NCBI GenBank assembly: GCA_022844045.1
Contig: JALHMM010000056.1
Span: 1 to 42,111, forward strand
DNA from: Reyranellaceae bacterium
GTDB taxonomy: Bacteria; Pseudomonadota; Alphaproteobacteria; Reyranellales; Reyranellaceae
DNA: 42,111 nt
Direction: 5' to 3'
Made by a program: the position numbers and the translations under genes
In this document: positions 32,649-39,601 of the stretch, in pieces
Layout of the letters: each line of letters starts with the position of its first letter
Position numbering within the stretch: the stretch's first letter is position 1
Notes under the pieces: model-generated
What the model was told of the DNA's origin: nothing
Seen by the model: the letters and a program-made list of their open reading frames with translations, nothing else
The model's database searches: none

Positions 32649-32707
32649 AGCGGCGCGGGTCGAGCTCGCCTTCGAGCTTGGTCAGCGCGGACCGCACCTC
32701 GCAGGTT
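32649..32707 (-). pseudogene. Copied fragment of the LytTR regulator gene
   Basis: 59 bases match 33674-33732 inside the LytTR gene with about three differences, in the same orientation. On the minus strand both read RSxLTKLEGELDPRR. The flanks do not match, so this is a stray copy or the footprint of a rearrangement. GGCGATCGCAAGTGG at about 32576 also resembles the composite-palindrome arm. Confidence 0.8.
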
Positions 32708-32748
32708 TCCTTGCCGAGTCGTTTGAGACTTGCCGGTTCCGTTCCCGT

Positions 32749-33108
32749 TCACTTACTGCAAGGAAACGCTTGCACGAGCGAAGTCCACACGAGTTGCGGC
32801 GTCGGCTGGTGCCGCACGCTCGGGTTCTTCCTAAGGAAATCGAGCGTGACATCCATCATCTGCCCGTAGACCACGCCTAGGGGCAGGCAGAACCGCTGGT
32901 CGCGTTGTGGCTTCGTGAGTTCGATTTGAACCAGCGTGTCGGCAATGCCGGCGAAATAGGAGATGCAGCCCGTTTGAAAGGTGCCCGCAGCATTGCGCGA
33001 ACACGTCTGCAGGAACCCATTGCCCGTTTGAGAAGCACCATGCACTTGGCCGAGAGCGCGTGAACTGATCAACATCAGAATAGCCAGCGAAGCGATGGCC
33101 CTTGTCAT
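32749..33108 (-). CDS. Rap1a/Tai-like immunity-family protein
   Basis: 119 residues: a signal peptide (MTRAIASLAILMLISSRALG), then GNGFLQTC...CISYFAGIADTL, FCLPLGVVYGQMMDVTLDFLRKNPSVRHQP and LVWTSLVQAFPC. The four-Cys layout and the wording match the Rap1a/Tai family. Characterised members are periplasmic immunity proteins against type VI secreted amidases, but many homologues stand alone with no known partner, as here. ATG 33108 has GAGGAG upstream. GC content is lower than its neighbours. It sits between the two copies of the LytTR fragment. Confidence 0.75.
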   Translation of the reverse strand: MTRAIASLAILMLISSRALGQVHGASQTGNGFLQTCSRNAAGTFQTGCISYFAGIADTLVQIELTKPQRDQRFCLPLGVVYGQMMDVTLDFLRKNPSVRHQPTPQLVWTSLVQAFPCSK

Positions 33109-33509
33109 CGTCGCTCCTCGAACAATTCCAGCGCACGTCGCGTGCCGCTGCCGTCTTGCACGCTACAACAACGTCTTGGCGTCGTGAAAGAGAGCCGGCC
33201 GAGGAGGATAGCACCGTCGATGCCCTGGCTAAATCGGGCACCATCGGCGAACTAGGGCAATAGAGCGCCGCTGGGGTCACCGCCCTGACAGATATGAAGC
33301 GAATGCCGCATTGGCTCGTCTTCCCAGCGGTCCTGATGAGATCCTTCGTTAGCAGTACCTGAATTCTGCGCTACGTCGCGTAGCAAGAGATCGACGATTA
33401 AACGACTGGGCGAGATGCTCCCGGAGCAGCCTTGTTCCTTGCATCTCGAAGGGTGGGGGCGTCGGCAGCGATGGCCAGTGCCGCTAGGTTGGCATCGACG
33501 CGGCGCTCG
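33109..33509. other. 401-base gap with no supported gene
   Basis: Lower in GC than the rest of the window. Only short frames without recognisable features are present. It should include the promoter of the Rap1a-like gene near its left end. It looks like degraded or foreign sequence. Confidence 0.5.
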
Positions 33510-34340
33510 CTACGCCTTCACCGGTGCCACCGCCTCGAACCGATCCCGATACCGCCGGCTGAGGCTGACCTCGGCGCCGTCGTCCATCTTGATGCGCCAG
33601 TCGCCGCTCATCCATGGCTCGACCTCGCGCACGCGCGAGATGTTGACCATGTAGCTCTTGTGCACGCGCACGAAGCGGCGCGGGTCGAGCTCGCCTTCGA
33701 GCTTGGTCAGCGAGGACCGCACCTCGTAGGTCTGCCCGCCGACATGCAGGATGGCGTAGTTGCCGGCCGCCTCGATCCAGGCGATGTCGCCGGCGTCGAG
33801 CAGGATCTCCTTGCCCTTCTTGCGCACGGCGAAGCGTTCGAGTGGCTCGACGGGCGGCGGTGGCGGCGGCTCGGGCGGCTTCTCCTCCTCGCGCCGCACC
33901 AGGAACTGGGCGAAGGCGATCGTGCCGGCGCTGAGGATGGCGTAGGTCACGACATCCTTGCCGTACTCGTAGAGCAGTTGGTCGACGATGCCGCGATACT
34001 GATAGGCGCGGCCGACGATGAGCGGATAGAGCGCCAGCCTGAGCGCCACCATGGCCACGACATGGGCGACGCAGAACACCACGCTGCCCAGCGCATGGAC
34101 CACGAGGTTGCGCCAGCCCGCCATCAGCGGCCAGCGCCGATGCGCCCAGTAGATCGCCGGCAACAGCGCGAAGATCACCGCGTGGCTGGTGGCCTCGAGC
34201 GTCAGCGCCTCGGCCCAGCTCATGGCGAAGCGCGCGCGCTCGGCGTCGCTCATCAGGGTCCAGGTGCGCGCGACGAGCGACAGCCCCAACGCCGCCGCCC
34301 ACAGCGCGACCAGCCGCCAGTCCGGCCGACGGGGGATCAT
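33510..34340 (-). CDS. Membrane-anchored LytTR transcriptional regulator
   Basis: 276 residues. Four hydrophobic segments lie in residues ~10-150, then a Pro-rich linker (PPEPPPPPPVEP). The C-terminal LytTR DNA-binding domain (~170-276) has LLDAGDIAWIEAAGNYAILH, RRFVRVHKSYMVNISRV and VSLSRRYRDRF. Direct-binding membrane regulators of this kind have no receiver domain and probably sense a membrane or envelope signal. ATG 34340 is the first codon with a sensible membrane N-terminus. Target genes are not evident. Part of its coding sequence is duplicated at 32649. Confidence 0.92.
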   Translation of the reverse strand: MIPRRPDWRLVALWAAALGLSLVARTWTLMSDAERARFAMSWAEALTLEATSHAVIFALLPAIYWAHRRWPLMAGWRNLVVHALGSVVFCVAHVVAMVALRLALYPLIVGRAYQYRGIVDQLLYEYGKDVVTYAILSAGTIAFAQFLVRREEEKPPEPPPPPPVEPLERFAVRKKGKEILLDAGDIAWIEAAGNYAILHVGGQTYEVRSSLTKLEGELDPRRFVRVHKSYMVNISRVREVEPWMSGDWRIKMDDGAEVSLSRRYRDRFEAVAPVKA

Positions 34341-34360
34341 GGCTCGATCGCCCTCGACCT

Positions 34361-34486
34361 TACCTTCCCCCGGAGGGGGAAGGTGCCCGAAGGGCGGATG
34401 GGGGATGTCGAAGACGAACAGAGGAGTCCGTCTTCGACATCCCCCATCCGGCGCTCCGCGCCACCTTCCCCCTCCGGGGGAAGGTA
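34361..34486. repeat. Long palindromic intergenic repeat, CCGGAGG variant
   Basis: Arms TACCTTCCCCCGGAGGGGG and complement; inner GGATGGGGGATGTCGAAGAC and complement. The palindrome extends a further seven bases on each side (TCGACCT/AGGTCGA, 34354-34493). It ends 16 bases before the PhaC-like stop codon. Confidence 0.93.
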
Positions 34487-34502
34487 AGGTCGAAGGTGCG
34501 CA

Positions 34503-35873
34503 TCACGCGTTCGCCTTGAGCCAGTCGATCACCGGCCGCCAGCAGCGTTCGATGGCGCGCGAGCCGACCATCATGCCGATATGGCCAAGCGGCAGGTCGA
34601 GGCGCGTGGCGTTGGCCAGCCCCCGCGGCCCGACGAGTCCCGCCGCCGAGGCCGGCGGCACGATGCGGTCGTTGGCCGGGATCACCACCAGCGACGGCGC
34701 GGCGATCCCGCCGGGACGCACGCGCTTGCGCGCCACCTTCCATGTGCCGCGCCCGGGCTGGTTCTCGCCGTACCAGCCAAGCAGGCAGTCGCGCGCCACC
34801 AGCGCCGGCAGGGCGGCGCCGTCGTTGAGCCAGTCCTCCAGGAGCACGAAATCGCGCGCCGCGTCGGAATTCATGTCCATGTCGGCGAAGCGCCGGAACT
34901 TGTTCACGACCAGCCAGGGATCGAGCGACCAGAACAGCATCTGGATCGCATCGGTGGGCAGCTCGCCCACGCGCAGCGCCAGATCGGCGAGCCATGGCCC
35001 GGTGGTCGTCAGCAGCCCTTGCCCAGCACGATCGGCATGGAAATCCCACGGCGCCGCCAGCGCCACCACGGCCGAGACATCGCGCGGACGATGCGCCGCC
35101 AGGCCCACGACCAGGGTGCCGCCCATGCAGTAGCCGATCACCGGCAGGGGCTTGTTGTTGGCGCGCGCCTTCAGCCAGGCGAGCGCGCGGCCCAGCCGCT
35201 CGACGCAGCCCGCGGTGTCGAGATCGCGCTCGGCCTCGCCCGGCGTGCCCCAGTCGACGACGTAAGCACGCAGCCCCTCGGCCGCCAGCGCGCGCACGAA
35301 GCTGCGGCCGGGCGCGAGGTCGAGCACCTGCCAGCGATTGACCAGCGACGGCACCACCAGCACCGGCGTCGCGTCGGCGGCGCAGTGCACGCCCTGAGCG
35401 GCGCCGACATCGCGCAGCACCGTCGCACCCTCGCACCACACCACGGGCGGATCGTCGAGCGCGCGGCCGGAGGGATGATCGCGATAGGCCTGCACGCCCG
35501 CCGCCAGCCGGTCGAGCCGTCGCGCCACCTCGCGGCGCAAGGACTGGCGGAACGGATCGTCGATCGGCCCGACGCCGGCGACGCCGGCCTGCGCGCGCGC
35601 TGACTCGATCTCCCGCAGCAGCGGCGCGAAGACGGACTTGAACGCCGCCGCGCGCGCTTGCGCGTCAGTCGGCGGCTGGTTTGGGTTTGCGGGTGCGGGG
35701 CTTGGGCTTGGGCTTGGGCTTGGGAACGGCAGGCCGCTCGAGCTCGGCGACGCGTCGCTCCAGAGCGTCAAGCCGAGCTCGCAGCCGCTCCAGCTCTGCA
35801 GCGCCGTCAGCAGATGCAGCGGCAGCGGCCGCGGACCCATCCGCTGGCCGGCCGCCCGATGGGGCTCGCTCAT
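34503..35873 (-). CDS. PHA synthase-like alpha/beta hydrolase (start uncertain)
   Basis: The body is a PhaC-type alpha/beta hydrolase: VLVVPSLVNRWQVLDLAPGRSFV, nucleophile elbow GYCMGGT (Cys249 counting from 35873), FWSLDPWLVVNK, Asp in IPANDRIVPP and His in LPLGHIGMM. PHA synthases polymerise hydroxyacyl-CoA using this Cys-Asp-His triad. This protein lacks some length of class I enzymes and may be a depolymerase or paralogue. The start is a problem: ATG 35873 makes the first ~70 residues an out-of-frame reading of the coiled-coil gene below (SPSPSPSPAPANP), while the conserved part begins near 35680 without ATG. A later start such as GTG 35527 is too short. The phaR start 6 kb away supports a PHA context. 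Confidence 0.8.
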   Translation of the reverse strand: MSEPHRAAGQRMGPRPLPLHLLTALQSWSGCELGLTLWSDASPSSSGLPFPSPSPSPSPAPANPNQPPTDAQARAAAFKSVFAPLLREIESARAQAGVAGVGPIDDPFRQSLRREVARRLDRLAAGVQAYRDHPSGRALDDPPVVWCEGATVLRDVGAAQGVHCAADATPVLVVPSLVNRWQVLDLAPGRSFVRALAAEGLRAYVVDWGTPGEAERDLDTAGCVERLGRALAWLKARANNKPLPVIGYCMGGTLVVGLAAHRPRDVSAVVALAAPWDFHADRAGQGLLTTTGPWLADLALRVGELPTDAIQMLFWSLDPWLVVNKFRRFADMDMNSDAARDFVLLEDWLNDGAALPALVARDCLLGWYGENQPGRGTWKVARKRVRPGGIAAPSLVVIPANDRIVPPASAAGLVGPRGLANATRLDLPLGHIGMMVGSRAIERCWRPVIDWLKANA

Positions 35874-36042
35874 TCGCCCTCCGCGCGGTGTCGAATGCGG
35901 ACGCGACGCCGGCATTGGCCGTGGCCAGCAACCGCGCCAGGGTCTCGGTCAATTGCCGGTCGCCCGACATCGCCGAGAGCTGACCCTGCCAGAGATCGAG
36001 ATAGCGCCTGGCCAGCGCGTCGAAGGTCGGATCGTCCGCCAT
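35665..36042 (-). CDS. Coiled-coil protein with Lys-Pro tail, PhaE/phasin-like
   Basis: 125 residues. MADDPTFDALARRYLDLWQGQLSAM begins a helical segment. An Ala-rich region follows, then a heptad coiled coil (LERLRARLDALERRVAELERP), then a basic KPKPKPKPRTRKPKP tail. The pattern recalls PhaE/phasin-type granule proteins, with the basic tail for DNA or polymer binding, but similarity is weak. It precedes the PhaC-like gene on the same strand and overlaps its longest frame by ~200 bases. The start has no ribosome site; a TATACT box ends 7 bases before ATG. Confidence 0.68.
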   Translation of the reverse strand: MADDPTFDALARRYLDLWQGQLSAMSGDRQLTETLARLLATANAGVASAFDTARRANERAPSGGRPADGSAAAAAASADGAAELERLRARLDALERRVAELERPAVPKPKPKPKPRTRKPKPAAD

Positions 36043-36049
36043 GGCCGGG

Positions 36050-36055
36050 AGTATA
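36050..36055 (-). promoter_or_regulatory. TATACT -10 box, probable leaderless start
   Basis: On the minus strand TATACT is followed by seven bases and then the ATG at 36042, so transcription would begin at or next to the start codon. No good -35 and no Shine-Dalgarno are seen. The arrangement is repeated exactly at 37508-37513. Confidence 0.5.
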
Positions 36056-36077
36056 TCGCGGCATTCTCCATCTTTCC

Positions 36078-36302
36078 TACCTTCCCCCGGAGGGCAGGGC
36101 GATCGCATATGGCCAGTTTGGCTCGGTCTTACCTTCCCCCGGAGGGGGAAGGTGCCCGAAGGGCGGATGGGGGATGTCGAAGACGGACTCCGAGTTTGTT
36201 GAAACATCCCCCATCCGTCGCGCTTCGCGCGCCACCTTCCCCCTCCGGGGGAAGGTAGATGCAGTTCCATATGCGATCGCCCTGCCCCAGAGGGGGAAGG
36301 TA
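36078..36302. repeat. Composite nested palindrome
   Basis: Outer arms TACCTTCCCCCGGAGGG then CAGGGCGATCGCATATGG (left) and the complement (right, ending GGGGGAAGGTA). The inner palindrome is at 36130-36257. Read on the minus strand its spacers match those of the copy at 25906-26132, so the two composites are inverted relative to each other. It ends 59 bases before the stop of the unknown gene. Confidence 0.92.
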
Positions 36303-36361
36303 AAGTCCAAATCCATAGGTGATCGCCGCCCGCAAGGCAGCCTGTACATGAGACGTTCGGT

Positions 36362-37300
36362 CTATGGCCGTTTCGCCCATACCTCGATCTTCATCGGCGG
36401 TAGTGCCGCGCGGATAACGACAGCCATCCCGCCGCCGGATCGCCACACGCTGGCGAACAAGTCGGAGGATTGATCGAGCTCGAAGAAGGCGGTGTCCGCA
36501 CCCACCGAAGGATCATCGTCGGGAACCGGCGCGGCACCGAAGGGAATACCGGGCAGCTTGCGGGAAACGATATCGGCGATCTCCGCGATGGAGCCGATAG
36601 TGAGACTTGCCAGGAGTTGCTGGCGGAGGGCCTCGCTCATACCGGCGCATTGAGCGACGAGCAGAAATCGCATATCCCGTCTCTTGACGAGCCACATCGG
36701 CAACGCGCTGACATGGACACCCGGGCGCCGCTCCTCGAACGCCAGACGTCGAAGCACGCGCAATCGTCGCGGATCGATGCCGAGCGTATCGGGCGCCTTG
36801 TCGAGCCCCTTGAACTGCGTGATCAACCGGCGGACCAGCGTTGTGAGGTCACGCCATTCGGGCGGCCCGTCCTGCCACCATTTCAATTCCACGTGCGAGA
36901 ATCCGCTCGCGAGCGAGAGCGAGTAGGTCGTTCCATCCAGGCCCATATGCTCCGTCGCCGGAAACCAGCGCCCGACTTCCGCGCCGGCCAAGGAGGCGAG
37001 GATCGACCGCAGCGCCGCGGCGTCGATCGCCATCTCATGATAGCCCGGCTTCAGCAGGTCATGGCGACCCTCTTCGATGGCGCTCATGTAGAGCTTCAGC
37101 TCGCCATTGAACCGCCGTATGTCCCAAACGAAGCCCGGCTCGAAGCTCGGCTGCTCGGACATCGAGACGATCGTCGGCGCCAATCCGCGCCAATACACGT
37201 GCTCTTTGATCGTGCGTGCCCGCGTTCGCGCGGCGGTCAGTTCATCGTGGAATTCCAGGAGCTCCCGCTGGGTCCACTTCTCCATCGGCGTCTCGCTCAC
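36362..37300 (-). CDS. Hypothetical protein, 312 residues
   Basis: No family recognised. The start is GTG 37300 (VSETPMEKW), supported by GGGAGGG six bases upstream; ATG 37285 is the alternative. It looks like a soluble mixed alpha/beta protein without signal peptide or membrane segments. Distinct stretches are WTQRELLEFHDELTAARTRA, YSLSLASGFSHVELKWW and IPFGAAPVPDDDPSVG. The Trp-rich middle recalls uncharacterised DUF-type proteins of myxobacteria and alphaproteobacteria, without assignment. GC content is a little lower than in its neighbours. It is preceded by a 40-codon ORF and followed by the composite palindrome. Confidence 0.75.
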   Translation of the reverse strand: MSETPMEKWTQRELLEFHDELTAARTRARTIKEHVYWRGLAPTIVSMSEQPSFEPGFVWDIRRFNGELKLYMSAIEEGRHDLLKPGYHEMAIDAAALRSILASLAGAEVGRWFPATEHMGLDGTTYSLSLASGFSHVELKWWQDGPPEWRDLTTLVRRLITQFKGLDKAPDTLGIDPRRLRVLRRLAFEERRPGVHVSALPMWLVKRRDMRFLLVAQCAGMSEALRQQLLASLTIGSIAEIADIVSRKLPGIPFGAAPVPDDDPSVGADTAFFELDQSSDLFASVWRSGGGMAVVIRAALPPMKIEVWAKRP

Positions 37301-37377
37301 ATCGCCCTCCCTTCCGGGCAGCACGTCCGGTTCGGCACCCCGACGTCCGTTCGCCGGCCTGCCCTCTGTTCGGCCGG

Positions 37378-37500
37378 TCAGATCGGCGAACCGGTCGCCG
37401 CCAGCGAGGCGGCCCACGCGGGCGCCGCTTGTTCCTCGTCAAGAGATGCCGTGGCGCGATCAGGACGCGTTACCACATCGAGGGGCGGATCGTCGGCCAT
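37378..37500 (-). CDS. Short ORF with MADDP start, twin of the coiled-coil gene's start
   Basis: 40 residues: MADDPPLDVVTRPDRATASLDEEQ and onward, ending before the 312-residue gene (77-base gap). The first five codons and the ~13 bases upstream are nearly identical to the start of the gene at 36042, but the proteins then diverge. It is either a tiny leader gene of the 312-residue gene or a truncated paralogue. There is no Shine-Dalgarno. Confidence 0.45.
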   Translation of the reverse strand: MADDPPLDVVTRPDRATASLDEEQAAPAWAASLAATGSPI

Positions 37501-37507
37501 GGCGGTT

Positions 37508-37513
37508 AGTATA
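37508..37513 (-). promoter_or_regulatory. TATACT -10 box, probable leaderless start
   Basis: TATACT followed by seven bases and ATG 37500, the same spacing as at 36050-36055. It probably drives the short ORF and the 312-residue gene. Confidence 0.5.
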
Positions 37514-37585
37514 CCCTGGAATCGCGGGGAAACGCGGCCGGACTGCCGCGGCGGACCATGACCACATGATATCGGAGAGGCGACC

Positions 37586-37789
37586 ATGACCATCGACGAC
37601 TGCACCGAACGGGCGCGCCAGGCGGGCGGCGAGGCGACGACGCCGGACTCGCACGACACGCATCTGGCGATCCTCGCCTTCTCGCTGATCGGCGAGGCCA
37701 GCGCGGTCGGCGAGATGATCAAGCGCCGCCCGCGCGACGGCACGCTCGATCGCGAACGGCTGGCCAAGCGGGCGCAAAGCGCGAGTTGA
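37586..37789 (+). CDS. Small hypothetical protein, 67 residues
   Basis: MTIDDCTERARQAGGEATTPDSHDTHLAILAFSLIGEASAVGEMIKRR and a basic tail. Soluble, one Cys, no known motif. ATG 37586 has a GGAGAGG ribosome site. Its stop is four bases before the DUF2267 start, so the two are almost certainly co-transcribed. It is divergent from the short MADDP ORF. Confidence 0.7.
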   Translation: MTIDDCTERARQAGGEATTPDSHDTHLAILAFSLIGEASAVGEMIKRRPRDGTLDRERLAKRAQSAS

Positions 37790-37793
37790 CGAC

Positions 37794-38222
37794 ATGCCGA
37801 TACCCATGGAGTACGCCTACGCCTCGCGCGATTTCGACGCCTTCGTCGAAGCGTTGCGGCAGCGCCTCGATCACGTCACGCGCCACCAGACCTATCAGAC
37901 GGTCGAGTCCGTGCTGCGCGTGTTTCGCCGCCGGCTGAGCCTCCGCGACGCCGTCATCTTCGCCGATGCCCTGCCGCCGGTGCTGCGGGCGATCTTCGTG
38001 GCGCGCTGGAATCCCGACGAGCCGCGACGGCCTTTCGACACGCCCGCGCGCCTGAACCGCGAAGTCCAGGAATTCCGCATCGACCACGACTTCTCGCCCG
38101 ACACCGCGATCGAGGACATGGCCACGGTGCTGTGGTCGTTCGTCGACGCCCAGGCGTTCGAGCGCGCGCTGGCCCGGCTGCCCGCCGAGGCGCGGTCGTT
38201 CTGGGCCCGACGCGAGGCCTGA
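37794..38222 (+). CDS. DUF2267-like protein
   Basis: 142 residues: MEYAYASRDFDAFVEALRQRLDHVTRHQTYQTVESVLRVFRRRLSLRDAVIFADALPPVLRAIFV is the DUF2267 helical repeat. The second half (REVQEFRIDHDFSPDTAIEDMATVLWSFVDAQAFERALARLPAEARSFW) is its continuation. Function is unknown; related proteins are often near stress or dormancy genes. ATG 37794 follows the stop of the 67-residue gene; ATG 37806 is possible. Confidence 0.85.
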   Translation: MPIPMEYAYASRDFDAFVEALRQRLDHVTRHQTYQTVESVLRVFRRRLSLRDAVIFADALPPVLRAIFVARWNPDEPRRPFDTPARLNREVQEFRIDHDFSPDTAIEDMATVLWSFVDAQAFERALARLPAEARSFWARREA

Positions 38223-38238
38223 TACGACCGCACCGGGC

Positions 38239-38314
38239 AAACAACGCAACAACGCAAGCCTGACACCGCGCTCAATATGGGCGACGGTGTCAGGCTTGCG
38301 TTGTTGCGTTGTTT
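38239..38314. repeat. AAACAACGCAACAACGC palindrome
   Basis: Perfect 30-base arms (AAACAACGCAACAACGCAAG and on to CTGACACCG, with complement) around a 16-base loop, followed by T-rich bases. It begins 17 bases after the DUF2267 stop. Its sequence is unrelated to the other repeat families. As RNA it would be a very strong terminator-like hairpin. Confidence 0.93.
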
Positions 38315-38572
38315 TCCGACGCCGTCGCCAACCGCCACGCTAGACCCTGATCCGCCACCACGTGCCAGCACGCCGCCTCGACCGCCCGGTCGTGTTTGGG
38401 CGTCAGGCTTGGGTGCGTCGATCGCAATCGCTTCGCCGAATCAGCGGCCGCTACCGACAACGCCATGGCGATTTCAGTCGAGCGGCGGAAAAAGACCACA
38501 TTGATCGGCGATTAACTGATACGTCCCTGATTCGTCTGAGAGATTGCCTCACCCCATGCCGAGACCCCGCCG
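38315..38572. other. Gap before the glycosyltransferase gene
   Basis: With the preceding palindrome it makes a 350-base gap. A GTG-started minus-strand frame (38290-38499, 69 codons) is possible but enters the palindrome and has no recognisable domain. The region probably contains the promoter of the glycosyltransferase operon. Confidence 0.45.
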
Positions 38573-39430
38573 GTGACCCAGTCCGGATTCGACGTCGCAC
38601 CGCGCCAGGATCTGGTGCTGTCGGTCGTCATCCCCGTCTACAACGAGCGCGAGACCCTGCCGCGTATCATCCGCGCCGTGAGCCAGGTGCTGCCCGGCAT
38701 CGCCCGCGAGATCGTGCTGGTCGATGACTGTTCGAAAGATGGCACGCGGGCGTGGATCAAGGCGACCTTCCCCGCCGACGCCAATGTCATCGCCGGTGTC
38801 CATCGCGCGGCCGACGGCACGATCGCGTTCCTGTCGCCGACCGACGCGGCGGCGGCGCCCGAGGACAGCTTCGAGAGGGTCGCCGGGCCGCTGACCATCC
38901 GCCCGCTGCTGCACGAGAAAAACGGCGGCAAGGGCCGCGCGCTGCGCACCGGCTTCGCCGCCACGACCGGCGATGTCCTGGTGATCCAGGACGCCGATCT
39001 CGAATACGATCCGTCGGACTGGGCGCCGATGTTCCGGCTGATGCAGATCGGTGTGGCCGACGTGGTCTACGGCTCGCGCTTCTACGGCCGGCCGCATCGC
39101 GCGCTGTACTTCTTTCACCTGCTCGGCAACCGCACGATCTCGGGCCTGTTCAACCTGCTGTTCGACCAGACGCTGACCGACCTCGAGACCTGCTACAAGA
39201 TGTTCCGCCGCGAGGTGATCGCGGGCGTCGATTTCGTCAGCGACGATTTCGGCATCGAGGTCGAGCTGTCGGCGGTCTTCGCGCGGCCCAAGCGCTGGCG
39301 GATCTACGAATGCGCCATCAACTACTACGGACGCACCTACGCCGAGGGCAAGAAGATCGGCTGGCGCGATGGCGTGCTGGCGCTGTGGTACGTCGTGAAG
39401 TTCCGCTTCAAGCGGCCGGGACGGGCGTGA
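38573..39430 (+). CDS. Glycosyltransferase family 2 (DPM1-like)
   Basis: 285 residues. SVVIPVYNERETLPRII (residues 17-33), VLVDDCSKDGT and VIQDADLEYDP (the DxD-type metal site) are the GT-A nucleotide-sugar motifs. YGSRFYGRPHRALYFFHLLGNRTISGLFNLLF resembles polyprenyl-phosphate mannosyl/glucosyltransferases (DPM1-like). There is no membrane anchor. The start is GTG 38573; no closer ATG is available. It heads a probable three-gene operon with a flippase-like membrane protein and a methyltransferase, split from them by a palindrome. Confidence 0.9.
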   Translation: MTQSGFDVAPRQDLVLSVVIPVYNERETLPRIIRAVSQVLPGIAREIVLVDDCSKDGTRAWIKATFPADANVIAGVHRAADGTIAFLSPTDAAAAPEDSFERVAGPLTIRPLLHEKNGGKGRALRTGFAATTGDVLVIQDADLEYDPSDWAPMFRLMQIGVADVVYGSRFYGRPHRALYFFHLLGNRTISGLFNLLFDQTLTDLETCYKMFRREVIAGVDFVSDDFGIEVELSAVFARPKRWRIYECAINYYGRTYAEGKKIGWRDGVLALWYVVKFRFKRPGRA

Positions 39431-39445
39431 GCGCTGCCGTTCTTC

Positions 39446-39589
39446 TACCTTCCCCCGGAGGGGGAAGGTGGCGCGGAGCGACGGTCAGAGGCCGCGGACG
39501 GCCCCGGGGGGATGTTTCAACGACATCGGTGTCCGTCTTCGACATCCCCCTTCCGCCCTTCGGGCACCTTCCCCCTCCGGGGGAAGGTA
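39446..39589. repeat. Long palindromic intergenic repeat, CCGGAGG variant, with insert
   Basis: Standard arms; the left inner part carries the 23-base stretch 39484-39506 (GTCAGAGGCCGCGGACGGCC plus CCG) also present at 14964-14986. It lies between two co-directional genes of the glycosyltransferase operon, 15 bases after a stop. Confidence 0.92.
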
Positions 39590-39601
39590 AGATGTGAGGC
39601 G

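Noticed and set aside
32365..32880. A 171-codon frame through the 11-base array
   Set aside because: The first part is a translation of the tandem repeat and hairpin, the rest is antisense to the Rap1a-like gene; no ribosome site.
38290..38499. 69-codon minus-strand frame with GTG start
   Set aside because: Runs into the perfect palindrome, has no good ribosome site and no recognisable domain; kept only as a possibility in the gap entry.
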